Assembly: GCA_018398585.1 (NCBI GenBank)
Contig: JAGTTD010000003.1
Location: forward strand, 4,472,637-4,536,636
Source: Simmondsia chinensis
Lineage: Eukaryota > Streptophyta > Magnoliopsida > Caryophyllales > Simmondsiaceae
Length of the DNA stretch: 64,000 nucleotides
Direction: 5' to 3'
Notes under the pieces: model-generated
Database searches by the model: none
What the model was told of the DNA's origin: nothing
The model's input: the letters and a program-made list of their open reading frames with translations, nothing else
Translations under genes and position numbers: made by a program
Part shown: one piece after another, positions 11,441 through 22,636 of the stretch
How the letters are laid out: every line of letters starts with the position of its first letter
How positions within the stretch are numbered: the first letter of the stretch is position 1

Positions 11441-11456
11441 TTGTTTTGTAGTAGTG
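11427..11456 (-). repeat. CACTA right terminal inverted repeat
   Basis: The last 14 bases are the exact reverse complement of the left end, and CCGTTGC at 11427-11433 pairs with GCAACGG of the left repeat. Followed by the duplicated ATC. Confidence 0.95.
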
Positions 11457-11459
11457 ATC

Positions 11460-13733
11460 ACTGCTCAACAATGCCCAACTTGGATGAGAGAAAGAGCTCA
11501 ACAAGAAGTAGCTTGGAACCCATGATTTGTTTAACTTTTTGGAAATTTGTTTAGTTCATCAATATTTTCTAAATATTCATTTCTTTAGCTAGTGGTATAC
11601 TGAGGATGTGCCATTTGAATATTAGCATTGGCTATGTTTTTATAAATGTAGTTTTGATATTTTTAGATAATTGCAATATTGATTATTGTGATTAGTTACC
11701 TTGCTTGGGGTCATATTTTGGATGCCTTGTAATAATTTGCAATATATATTAGGCAATTTAATTCCTAGTTATAAAGAGAAAAATGCTTTATAGGAGTAAT
11801 GTTTGAAACAGTAACTTCCACCTTTATAAAATAGAAATTAAAAAAATTGTGTGTGCTCCACTAAAAAGATATAGTTAATTTTTTGAAACTTTTAAGCATC
11901 AACAATGGAAAAAAAAAAAAAAAAATTTCGGAAGAAAAATTGTGACTCCTAAATTGTTAACTCTTTAAGGCATCAACAATTAATTGACACTCGACTTTTT
12001 TCACAATTCTAAGTCTTAAGAATTTGGTGACGCTTGAAAGCATCTACAAATATTTTGTGATGCCAAAATTGCTAACGCTTGGGCCAAGGGTCAAGAATAT
12101 TTTCCGCCATGCTTATAAGAGTCAACCTTGTACCTAAAAGTTGTAAAGATATGACGTTTTTGTCGTACTTACTCCCTGACAATGGGGTCGTACTGAATTA
12201 TTAGTAAGGTGAGAACTATTCTCAATTAATTTGTTTCTTAAAACATATTGGCCTCTAAGATAATATCTCGTTGCTTACAATTCTAGTCAAGTGTCTTGCT
12301 TTGTTTAGACATTTGCAAAAGTCAACAAGATACACAATGACAGCGTGGTTGCATCGAATTTTTTTATACCTCTATCTACCTGAAAAAGTCTAACCCTATA
12401 TTCTATAAACAAACGTTCTCCTCGGGAAGTAGCACCTATCTGCTATACTGTAAGTCCTGTGATGGTGGCCGTGAGGATTCAACACCTGAACCTCGCTCCT
12501 CTTGAATTTCCTAAAAGGTGAAATTTTTTTTTTTAATATTTTATTATCTCATAATCTTTACTGGAATTTAATTCTCAAATTTAATTAACTACTAAATAGT
12601 ATCCTAGTCGCAATAGGTTCATTTAGTAATCCAACCTATCTAATCTAATCTCATAAGATATTTTATGAGAATTTTCTTTCCAAATAATTCAACTATTTAA
12701 TTTCTAATATTATTAGACCAATTTGAAAAATTCTTGCACTTGATGAAATCAAATATTTCATGAACTTGGCACATTTAAATGGCCTTCAAACTTTATTCAC
12801 ATTGATCACAATATTTAACTTATTTAAATAAACTAAATATGTGGATAAAATTTAATAAGTACCATTTTAGTAAACTAATTTGGATGACATTACTTAAGAC
12901 TTTAAAAGGTTGCAATATTTAAATGTAGGTCTAAACATATTTAGAAATGATTATCATAAAATCTTCATAAAATCTCATCCTTAACAAATTATTTATTTAT
13001 TTAATCTTTCAAAAAATTAAAAAATATCTTACATGTCGGCATTGTTCGCGCTAACATCAGCGCGACAAATTTTTTAATTTAAAATAAATAAATAATAAAT
13101 TTCTAATCTTATTAGAATAAAATAAATTATACTATTTAATCTTATTATATACTCTCGCGGGATTAAGTAAATTTATTCAACAGTTGAATAATTTCGTATG
13201 TTCACTCTGGATCTAATCATACTAGATTACTATCACAAAATTAGGCATATACCTAAATCATTTCAGCAAATTTGAATATCCAATCTCATTAGATCGGATT
13301 TAGAAATATACTCCTACTAGATAAAATTAAAAATAATCGAAATTTCAAACAATTTAAAATTTAAATAAATATTCAATATTGTTATCAAACTTTTTAACAA
13401 CAATGTTCAGAATAGGTTTTTCCTTTAATGAAATTATCCTTTTCATATTTTCATAATTCTACAAACTTCTAATTCATTAAACTTGATATTTTTCTAATGT
13501 CAATTGTGAACGTTTCTAAAGTTGGCTCTGACCTCAATTGTTGGGCAATATTTCAAAAATAATTCCCGAAAAATTAATTAATTATACGATCAGATTTAAT
13601 TGAACTTTTCAAATATATCATGATCTTTAATAGGCTCATATTGACATGCAGAAATATCATATAAAAAATAGTTCTAAACATGATATGTAGAAAAGTGAAA
13701 TAAAGGAAAATGTTAAAGTCAAACTTTAAATTT
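11460..13733. other. AT-rich region without recognisable genes
   Basis: The first 95 bp may be the right part of the exon split by the CACTA element (open to TAG at 11552-11554). The rest is AT-rich with poly-A and poly-T runs. Sequence around 12,530-13,560 has the look of a decayed LTR, but I find no boundaries and claim none. Confidence 0.4.
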
Positions 13734-15236
13734 TGATATGTCTCATATTTTATATATTTAATAACACAATCCCACGATAGTTTTGGCAATTACATATGTG
13801 GTATGGCATAATTTATGTGTATTCAGGCTTGGACCGTGTCAAAGCAGGGACATCTGGAAAAGCAATGTGTAATGAGCTCAAATGAACAATTTCGAGGACT
13901 ACGTTGAGAAACCCGACTACATGTGGAAAAAAGACCAACCGGGGAAAAAATTCGACCTTATGTTTTATATTATTCGTGGTAACTTCACTGGGCAGTCCAT
14001 GCTTTTTGTTGGGCACTGCCAGCAAAAGAGTTAATTCACTGGGCCCTAGGCTAGCGAATTACAAATTCATTTGGCCCTAGGCCCGTCAAATTAGTGTGCT
14101 TGGCAGCCCAACACATTAATAGGGCGGTGTGCTGTACCTATTTATGTACAAGGGGAGGACATTTTTGTGGAACTTTTTCCTCTTTTTCTCTCCTCCACCT
14201 TCTCTGAGCCACCAAGGGAGACCAAGATTTTATCGAAGGAAGAAGTGCAACTGGTCGGAGCACCGAGGATCAAAGAAAGAGTCACGTCAACACCGATTGA
14301 GGGAGCCTTAATCCATGAGTTTTTCTTTCTTTTTTCTCTGTGGATTTTTGAAGTATAAAACTCCTATGGAAAAGTAGACTCGTAGCTTAGGGGTGAAGGA
14401 TGGGTAGTCATCTAGATCCCGGATTTTTATTTTCTTTATGATGACGTTCGTTATATTATTTTTTGCACCCCTGTGGTTGTTTCTATATTTTATATTGGTT
14501 TTTTCTTTTAGGTGCTTGCAGCCATGATTTGATTTACTAATTTATTGGCGATTCCTCTCGTGCTTATATCCCAGACCTTAATATAATAGGTTTTTATGAG
14601 TGGCCAGGGTTGAGGTTTTAACCAATCCTGAGCATAATCTTTTATACAAATTAATACTAAATTAGAAATGACAAAGGAATTTGTTAGTGCAATTAAGATA
14701 ATTTATGCTACAGCTGGAGTGATAAGATATGTTTTGCCCTCGGCTGGCTAATTACCCTAAACTCTAACTTAAGTATTAATCCAGATTTGACATTAAATTG
14801 GGCATGATAGTGGAACTTAGCAACATTATTGAGATAATCCATGATACACTGAGTGATAAGATGGGTTATATGTCCTTAAACTAGTTCACTGCACTAAGTC
14901 CTACTTTAATGTTAATTTGTGGTATGTGCTTGTAGCCTAAACTTTTAAAGACATTCTCATGAAAAAAATATAATGATGGGATTCAATGTAAGCAAACCTA
15001 AATTCACACCCTAAAGTATCCTCAATCAATTTGACAATTTAATTTTTTTTTATTTCTTTGCACTTAATTAAATATTCTTCCAACCCAACAAAACCCAAAT
15101 TCAAATCATTCATTGATTACTGAATTCAACGTTATACTGATTCCTTGCGGATATGACACCCATATAGCCGACATAGCTACGACGAGCTCGTAAACTTGTG
15201 AGTCAATGGATTTAAAACACTTTTGAAACTGCATCA
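13734..15236 (+). repeat. 5' LTR of the Athila-like element
   Basis: Starts TGATATGTCTCAT and ends near GCATCA. A TATA-like TATTTATGTAC lies near 14139-14150. The related copies at 19524, 20986 and 43021 share the segment GTGGTATGGCATAATTTATG with small changes. Confidence 0.75.
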
Positions 15237-15242
15237 TGTTTT

Positions 15243-15260
15243 TTTGCGCATTGCCGAGGA
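15243..15260 (+). promoter_or_regulatory. primer binding site of the Athila-like element
   Basis: TTTGCGCATTGCCGAGGA is a mutated form of TGGCGCCGTTGCCGGGGA, the primer binding site common in plant Athila and Tat elements. It lies directly after the 5' LTR, as expected. Confidence 0.7.
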
Positions 15261-15614
15261 ATCAGTTGGCAAAGTTTGATTTAGGGATTAATCATTTTTT
15301 TTAATTTCTTTTTTGTTTATTTTTTATGCCTAACTTTAGGGTCGTGGTTAAAGTGAATTTGGCTCGCTTTTTATTACATTCACAGTAGATGCTCCCTCAT
15401 CCCTGAGTTGATTCCTCTCAATCTGGAAATTGGGTTGACTATATCTACTTCTAGGTGATATGAAGCAAGAAGAAATTCGCCTTAGACTGTGTCTGACGAT
15501 GCACCACACATTATCTGGATCATTTTGTTCACTAAACATACGTTGTAGTTGCCGGAGTTGCATTACCCATTGTTTGTAACATAAACTTTGAAATCAAGCC
15601 TACGATCATCATTA

Positions 15615-16010
15615 TGCTTCCCACTTTCTATGGAAAGCCAATAGAGAGCCTGTACGAGCACCTCGATGCATTTCTTGAAACTTGCAAAACATGTCACTAT
15701 GAAGTATCTTAATCGATGTAGTTAGGCTATGTCTTTTTCTGTTATTACTAAAAGATGTAGCCAAACGGTGGTTTTAGTCCCTACCAAGGGGTGAAATAAC
15801 CACTTGGAATGACCTTTGACAACGCTTCCTTGTCAATTATTTTCCTAAAGCTAGAACTATGGCTATTAGGAGAGAAATTAATAGTTTTGAACAAAAGGAC
15901 TAGATGCAATTTCACGAATGCTGGGACAAATTCAAAGAGGTTCTTAGAAGTTGTCCCCAGCACGGGTCAGTCAAGTGGGCTCTTTTTAGAAATTCTATGA
16001 TGGTCTTATG
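15615..16010 (+). pseudogene. Athila-like gag remnant
   Basis: Conceptual translation, with stops and frame changes, shows FYGKPIESLYEHLDAFLETC, then SLPRGEITTWNDL, then QRFLVNYFP, EINSFEQKD and QFHECWDKFKEVLRSCP. This is the capsid-region signature of plant Ty3/gypsy gag. No uninterrupted frame longer than about 60 codons remains. Confidence 0.75.
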
Positions 16011-17469
16011 ACAGCAAATAAATAAATAATGAATGCTTCGTGTGGGGGAGCATTCAACCAACAAGAGAAGAATTAGGAGTGGACTTTATTTGAGCACCTC
16101 AGCGAACACTCCCTTGACCAAGCCTCTTCTGCGAGGGTGGCTAGGAGGCGCACATGTAGTATATATGAAGTAGCATCAAACAATGACACGAACCTTATGC
16201 TTGAAGCCTTTAGTGGGAAGATGGATCAAATGATGAATACGTAAGATAATCCTACTAATGTGCACTCAGTTAACGTTGTTGTGTCATTTGGTGGTACTAC
16301 TCCGTGTGGCATTTGTTCCTGTGAGGACCATTTTTTATTTGATTGCTTATGTGCCTCATAGTTCCCTAAATATGTGCAAACAAGGGTATGGTAGGATCAA
16401 CAACCTATTGTCGAGTGGCGTAACAATCCGAACTTCTCATAGAAACAAAATGGCAATCAAAACCCAACCATGAGGCAACCAGTGCCTAGATTCATAGGTA
16501 ATGCACCCCATCTTAGCTTTTAGGGAGGGAAAAGGTGTAACTCTTCCTCTAACCCCCCAGGTATGCATGCTAACCCGCTCCCCACCTCATGGATGAACTT
16601 TATAGCTCAGGGAGTGCATGCTCCGCTTTATGGAAGACACAACATAAGAGGTTCGGTCTCACTCCCCAATCTATCGCACAATTAGAGAACTAGATAGGGA
16701 AGTTGGCCTAGGCATTGAAAAAGAGAAAGGAAGGGAGGTTACCCTCCCAACCAGGAACAAGCTTGGCATGATCGACTACTTTTAACCCTACCGTGCTCGC
16801 TCTCAAGCAAGTAAGGATTGTGTCAGTGTCCAGAGAAGAGAAACTAAGGGAAGTTGTGGTTGCGGTCAAAGAGGACGTGGCTTCCCCTCCCACTACTGGT
16901 GGAGAGAATTACAAGATAGGATTTATGAACCAGCCGTTCCTTTTGCTTCAACCCTTGTAGGACCGAAAGAAAAGGACAACTTGAAGAAGGCTAAGCTCAT
17001 AGATTTGTTTAAAGATATGAAAATCAACTTACTATTGATTGACGCCATTAACACGTTGCTATAAATGCTAAGTTCCTTAAGGACCCTGTGTTAAGAAGAA
17101 GCACGGACGGAGACACACTCCGAAGAAGGTCTGACTCACTGAAAAAGTGAGTACGATTCTGGCCTCAAGCGACCTGCCAAAGTTTAGAGATCCCCAGGCC
17201 TTTACGGTCCCATGTATCATCTAGGAGAGTTACACCAGTCGTGCTCTTTCATATCAGAAGTGAGTGTAAACCTTATCCCTTACACAGTTTTTCAGGAATT
17301 GGGTATAGGAAAACTTAAGTCATCTAGTGTTACACTTTAGCTGGCCGATAGGTCAAAGCGTGTACCTTGCGGGGTGTTGGAAGATGTACTTGTTAAAGTT
17401 GACAAGTTTGTCTTCCTAGTTGATTTCATTATTTTATATATGGACCCCACCCCTTGGTGAAAGAACGAC
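16011..17469 (+). other. decayed gag-to-protease spacer of the Athila-like element
   Basis: Fragments such as VSFGGTTPCGICSCEDHF (near 16280-16340, a Cys-His region of nucleocapsid type) and DLPKFRDPQAFTVPC (near 17170-17215, start of the protease region) can be read in different frames. No intact gene. Confidence 0.5.
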
Positions 17470-17724
17470 ACTCCTATTATTCTAGGTCGACCATTCCTAG
17501 CCACGGCCGACTCTGTGATTCATAGTAGGACAGGTGTGTTAGAGGTATCTTTCAGAAGGCTCAATGGAAAATTGAATGTCTTGAATATCACTCGGCACCC
17601 CGAGACTGAGGATAAGTTAGAGTGTTATATGGTTGATGATATTGACCCTTTGGATAGTTGGGGTGCACTTTATTCTATTAAAAGTGCTGATTGGAGTAAT
17701 GTCCCTAGTTGTTCCAATAATTAG
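17470..17724 (+). pseudogene. retroviral-type protease remnant of the Athila-like element
   Basis: TPIILGRPFLATADSVIHSR followed by LEVSFRRLNGKLNVLNI corresponds to the C-terminal half of the aspartic protease region of Athila polyproteins (the ILGRPFLAT motif). The frame stays open to the TAG ending at 17724. The upstream half with the catalytic Asp is not recognisable, and no RT follows. Confidence 0.65.
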
Positions 17725-19503
17725 GTGTTAAATGATAAGTCATCACCTCAGCATTATAGGACAGAGATTTGAGACCCCAATGCTAGCCATATTCCTCCCC
17801 TTCATGGCCACGGGTCCAGAAATGCTTTTGAGTTTGGGGATTGTCCTCACAAGCTTTACATGTTTAATTTCAAGGATGTGCTTATATTTTGGTTGATTGT
17901 GATTTCTACACTGCAACTGGCTGAAGACCTTAAACATAGCACTCTTGGGAGGCAACCCAACTTGTTTTAGTTTTATAGCTTAGTTTGATTTCTAGATTTA
18001 TCTTCTTTTTTTTTTTTTTTTTAAACTTTTTATGGCTCTTTGTTTTCCCCATCCTCTAAATTACCTTGTTTCTCTGCTGTATTGAGTACTTTGAGTATGA
18101 ATTTTTTCCAACGCTTTTAACAAGTTTGCTTGGTCGATTTGTCTTTGTTGGTCTTATTCTTTAGCTATGTTCCTTTGATTGCTGTTTTGGAATGCCCTTT
18201 GCCACCCCTGGCTATGCCAACTTTGTTCAATTAGCGTACCGAACTACTCAAGTTGTCTCTTTCCTTCCCTTGCCTTCATTTAGTTCTACATTTGTTGCAT
18301 AGGGGACAATGCAATGTTCGGATTTGGGGATGGCATAAGTAGTTTGAACTTTTTATTGTCGGTTTAGCATTGTTTAATTCAAATTAGATGAACTTTTGCA
18401 TGGTTAGCTATGACTTGGTGTGAATTACATTGAGTTCAAATTTGAGGAATATCAAGAAATTTTAAACTTTATGTAATGCGGTTATTCCTAGATTCTACTA
18501 CTGCTTCCACTATTTTTGTCTATGAACCGTTTGAGAGTTTAATTCATTCACTCTCAATCTTGAACAAAAGTTACATATTAAGTTGTATTAGTAGGAATGA
18601 ATCTAAGAATGGGAACCAAGCACTTTACGAATTGGAACCAAGCACTTTACTCGTAATAGTGTTGAAATGACCAATATACTCTTTCTCTTGAATTCATTAT
18701 GATAAAAAGGAAAAAAAAAATAATAAAGACGTGCCAATTCCTGCTGTAATAAAGTAAGTACCCGTGACTTGTCTGTTCTTGTAGCCCCTGCGTCTCAAGT
18801 AAGTAAACCAGTGGGGGTGTTTTAACACCCGGTATCTTGAGCCAACTGGATCGGAAGCTGCCGGTCGAAAGCTTGCTACACTAGCCATGAGGAATGCTTA
18901 AGAAGGGTCAATTTCTATAAGTCACCTTTGATAAGCCTCAGTGCCTAATATCAGTGATATATTCTTCTACGATATGTGCTAGTAATGGCTTGTGTTATGA
19001 ATTTCATTGATTTGAGCCATTAGGTCCCAGGAGTGCCCTTCACTTGGTGCCTTGAGCCAACTAGATCCGAAGTCACTGGTCCAAAACTCCTACATAAGTC
19101 TTAGGCAGACACATCTAACAAAAGTTACTACAAACGAAAGAAAAAAAAAATGGAGGAAAAAAAAAGGGACAAGAAAAGACTTGAGATTCCTAATCTATTT
19201 ATGGATAATTTGTTAGGGATACTCATTGCTTTAATTATTGTCACTAATCATGTTAGGTATGTAAAGTTTGGAATAAATAGGGGGAGAATGTTTTAAACTT
19301 ACTTAGTAGTAGGAAGACTTAAATGGCGAAGACTCCAGCTAGAACAAGTATAATAACATCATTACATGAGGATTCTTCTTTCTTGAGTTCCCTCTCAAAT
19401 GTGTTCATAAAATATTTTTCACGACCACTTCATGCAACCACATGCCTGAGTGAATCCGTCATTTTTTCAACTTGTTTGAATTAAGTCTTGCTTGAGGAGA
19501 AGC
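17725..19503 (+). other. 3' noncoding internal region of the Athila-like element
   Basis: Holds motifs typical of the 3' part of Athila-type elements, such as GGGGACAATGCAATG near 18303 and a conserved block at 18812-18880 that is repeated in part at about 19040-19100 (see findings). No coding region is supported. Confidence 0.5.
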
Positions 19504-19504
19504 A

Positions 19505-19523
19505 AGGTTTGGGTTCTGGTATG
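19505..19523 (+). promoter_or_regulatory. polypurine tract region of the Athila-like element
   Basis: AGGTTTGGGTTCTGG follows CTTGAGGAGAAGCA and directly precedes the LTR start, matching the TTGAGGACAAGCAA-GGTTTAAGT-GGGG context seen before the 3' LTR in Athila elements. Confidence 0.6.
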
Positions 19524-20985
19524 TGATGTGTCTCATGTTTTTTATATTTTGTAACACATTCCTACATTATATTTTACTACTAGATGTGTGGTATGGCATA
19601 TTTATGTGTATTCAGGCTTGGAACATGTCAAGGCAATGACATCTTGAGCCTTGATGAAAAACGAGCTCAAATAGACAAATTCGAAGACTATGTTGAAAAA
19701 GCCGACCACGCGTGGAAAAAAGGACCAACTGGGTCGAACATTTGGGCTTATATTTTATATTAATCATGGTAGCTCCGCTGGGCATTGCCTAGGCCTAGCG
19801 AATTACTAGTTCACTAGGCCCAAGGCCCAGCAAATTTGTGCGCTGGGCAGCCAAGAACATTAATAAGGAAGTGTGCCTATTAGGGCATACCGCACCAATT
19901 CATGTACCAAGGAAGGACATTTCTCAGGAACATTTTGCCTATTTTTCACTTCTTCTTCTTCCCCGAGCAACCAAGAGAGGCCCAGATTTTCTTGAAGGTC
20001 GAAGCACAAGTGATCAAAGTACTGGAGATCAAAGTAAGAGCAACGTCAACACCGAGTGACTGAGCCTTCATCCATGGGTTTTTCATTACTTTCCTCTTTT
20101 GATTTTGTGATGTAGAAAACTCTTATGGAAGAGTAGACTCATATTTTAGGGGTGAAGGATGAGTAGCCGTCCGGATCCCAAATTTATATTTTAATTATAA
20201 TAATGACTTTCGTTACACTATTTTTCACACTTTTGTGGAGTGTTCTATATTTTATACTAGTTTTTTTTTATATGCTTGTAGCCATGATTTGATTTACTGA
20301 TTTATTAGTTATTCATCTTGTGCTTATAACTTAGATCATAGTATAATAAGTTTCCATGTGTGGTCAGGGTTGAGGTTGTAATCAATCCTGAGCACGATCT
20401 TATGTACAAACTAATAATAAATTAGGTGTAACAAAGGAATTTGTTCGTACCGGGAGATAATCCATGCTATACCTGGAGTGATAAGATGAGTTAGGCCCTT
20501 AGACTAGCTCATTAACTTAAGCCCTATCTTAAGTATTAATCTAGATTTCAAATGAAATTATTCGTGATAAAGGAATTTCGTAGTCCTATTGAGATAATCC
20601 ATCTTACACTAAGAGTGATAAATGTGTTATGCCCATATACTAGTTCATTACCCTAACCCATAGTTTATTGGTAATATAGGTTTAGGGCTTATAGCCTAAA
20701 CCTTTAAAGTCATTGTCGTGATATAATATAGTGTACGGAATCGATATCAGCTAACTTAAAGCCACACCCCCTAAACTATCCTTGATCGATTTGACATTTT
20801 ATTTATTGTTTATTTCTTTGCATTTCATTAAATATTCTTCCAACCCAACAAAACCTAATTTCAAATCATTCAATACTTACTGAATTCAACTTTATACTGA
20901 TTCCATGGGGATATGACATCCGTATACCTTAATTAGCTATGAGGAGCTGGTGCGTCTATGAGTAGAAAGTTTTAAAAAACTTTTA
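19524..20985 (+). repeat. 3' LTR of the Athila-like element
   Basis: Begins TGATGTGTCTCATG and follows the 5' LTR along its length (TATTTATGCC region, GGGGTGAAGGATG, ACACCCCCTAAACTATCC, ACTGAATTCAACTTTATACTG). Its last bases run without a boundary into a further LTR fragment. Confidence 0.75.
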
Positions 20986-21325
20986 TAACACATTCCTACG
21001 ATATTTTGGGCTATTACATGTGTGGTATTGCATAATTTATGCACATTCAGGCTTGCAATGTGTCAAAGCAAGAACATCATGATAAAACGTAATAAAATGA
21101 TCTCTAATGGACAAATTTGAAGACTACGTGGAAAAAGCACACCATGTATGTCAAAAAAACCAATTGGGTCGAAAGTTCGAGCTCATATTTGATATTATTT
21201 GCGGTAACTTCACTGGGAAATCCAAGTTTTCGTTAGGCACTACTCAGTGACAGAGTGCCTTGCGAATTATTAATTCATTGGGCCTAAGCCCAGTACATTA
21301 GCGTGCTGTGCAGGTGCTCACACCC
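20986..21325 (+). repeat. truncated third LTR fused to the 3' LTR
   Basis: AACACATTCCTACG, then GGTATTGCATAATTTATGC, then ATTCAGGCTTGC repeats the LTR start region, lacking the first ~35 bp. It is cut off near GCTGTGCAGG, where an unrelated LTR-like sequence begins. The junction is the same as that at 43,020. Confidence 0.7.
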
Positions 21326-21329
21326 TAAA

Positions 21330-22500
21330 TTTCAGGGAAGTGGGACAGCGCCATTTTTAGCAAAGTGTCACATGCTTAACACGTGGAGGCCCTCCTCGAG
21401 TGGAATTAGGCCTTTAGGTGCTAAAGTAACAATGTCCCAAGCCTAGTATCCTAAGAAGGTTATCACCCTAACAAGGGTATCAACCACTTGAGGCTCAACA
21501 TGGTTGAAGGGCAAAGATAGCTCAAGCTCAAGAAGCTGCCATGCAAGCAGCAAGGTGGTTTCCAAGCTCAAGATAGATTCTTAGAGTGCAATTTTAGTTA
21601 CTTTGACATTAAGCTTAATCCCGGAGGACTGGGGCTTCTAGAGGGGAACTTCAACTAGAAATTTAGACGCGGACTTAAAGGAATTCCCTCCAAAACTGTA
21701 TTATGAACAAGTTCATTGATTCATTACACACAAGAAGAAGCTTAGTTCCCTAACATGGGGAGAAAATGCCCCAAAATCTAGGGGAAGCAATTATTCAGTT
21801 ATCTATAAATAAAGGACACTGTTGTAGTCCAAAACACACGTAATCAGTGCAAAACTTCTTTAAGTTTTCTTTACAGCTCACTTGTGCTCTTTGTTTGGGA
21901 GTAATATAACTTAGCATAGCTTAGCTTAGCATAGAACAACTTGTTGTATTTGCTTCTTTAGTAATGTCTTTCAGGTTTCAAGCATAAAATTCCTGTTTTA
22001 ATCTATTCAAAAATTTCCACGAGTTGAGAATTGAGGCTTTGGTTTAAGGCTTTGACGGCCAAGGCTTGACCTTTATTGCGTTGGTCCTAGTCTAGTGACT
22101 TGAGTACAGTTTGCTATATCTGAATCTTGTCAGACCTAAACTCATTCAAGTTACTATAAGTCAAGGGTGCCAGACTCAAAGACCTTATTAATTCAGACTT
22201 GTAAGTGGACTGCTAAGCTCTTGGGTTTTCCCCCACCCAGTTCCTGACTTTCAAGTGCATAAGAAAAGTTGTGGGCCATGCTCCGTCACTATAACTGCTA
22301 CTTGAGTTAGGTCTATATATATATATATAACAAGTCTTCTTTATTGAAGCATAAGCTAAACTCGTGGTATATCCGAAGTTAGATACACAAGAATATATGA
22401 ACCTTTTGTTGGGAAAAAACATAAAAATTTTGTTGAAAAATAAACTTTGATGCTGACTATTGGGTTTACAGTTCTCAACTATGGTCACAACAATAGGCAG
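21330..22500 (+). repeat. LTR-like region, probably 5' LTR of the Tat-like element
   Basis: A TATA box (CTATAAATAAAGG, near 21800) is followed by a pyrimidine-rich leader, an LTR-type layout. The region precedes the gag-pol remnants of the Tat-like element on the same strand, but a foreign copia LTR intervenes and no second copy is present in the window, so the boundaries are guesses. A (TA)n run occurs at about 22316-22329. Confidence 0.4.
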
Positions 22501-22636
22501 CTATTAGAACACTTAGAGTAGGAGACTCTTCTCTATACCTAAGCCCCCGGTCGGAGAATCACGCTTCGTGACACCTCAAGTGCGTGAGTTCCCGGGAATA
22601 GGTTTATCTCTATGTGCCCTTTGCCCTAATACCAAT

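Larger units (their letters stand above)
1223..11456 (+). mobile_element. CACTA (En/Spm) DNA transposon, complete ends, 10.2 kb
   Basis: The element begins CACTACTACAAAAC and ends with the exact reverse complement GTTTTGTAGTAGTG. It is flanked by the 3-bp duplication ATC (1220-1222 and 11457-11459). Subterminal blocks rich in the motif GCAACGGTT occur at both ends, on both strands, as expected for transposase-binding arrays. Inside, in order: hairpins, tandem 102-bp repeats, the tnp2 transposase gene, the TnpA-like gene, and a gene-free tail. The structure is that of an autonomous CACTA element, but each of the two genes has premature stop codons, so this copy should not make its own transposase. 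Confidence 0.96.
13734..20985 (+). mobile_element. degenerate Athila-like Ty3/gypsy retrotransposon
   Basis: Two related LTRs (13734-15236 and from 19524) frame 4.3 kb of internal sequence. The primer binding site, gag, protease and polypurine tract are in the order expected for the plus strand. The internal part holds gag and protease remnants and then a long noncoding 3' stretch; no reverse transcriptase, RNase H or integrase is seen. It is therefore a deletion derivative or a very decayed copy. Target duplications could not be identified because the 3' LTR runs into another LTR fragment. Confidence 0.8.

Noticed and set aside
12530..13560. Solo LTR
   Set aside because: AT-rich composition resembles the LTR at 22.6-24.6 kb, but no boundaries, primer site or target duplication could be found.
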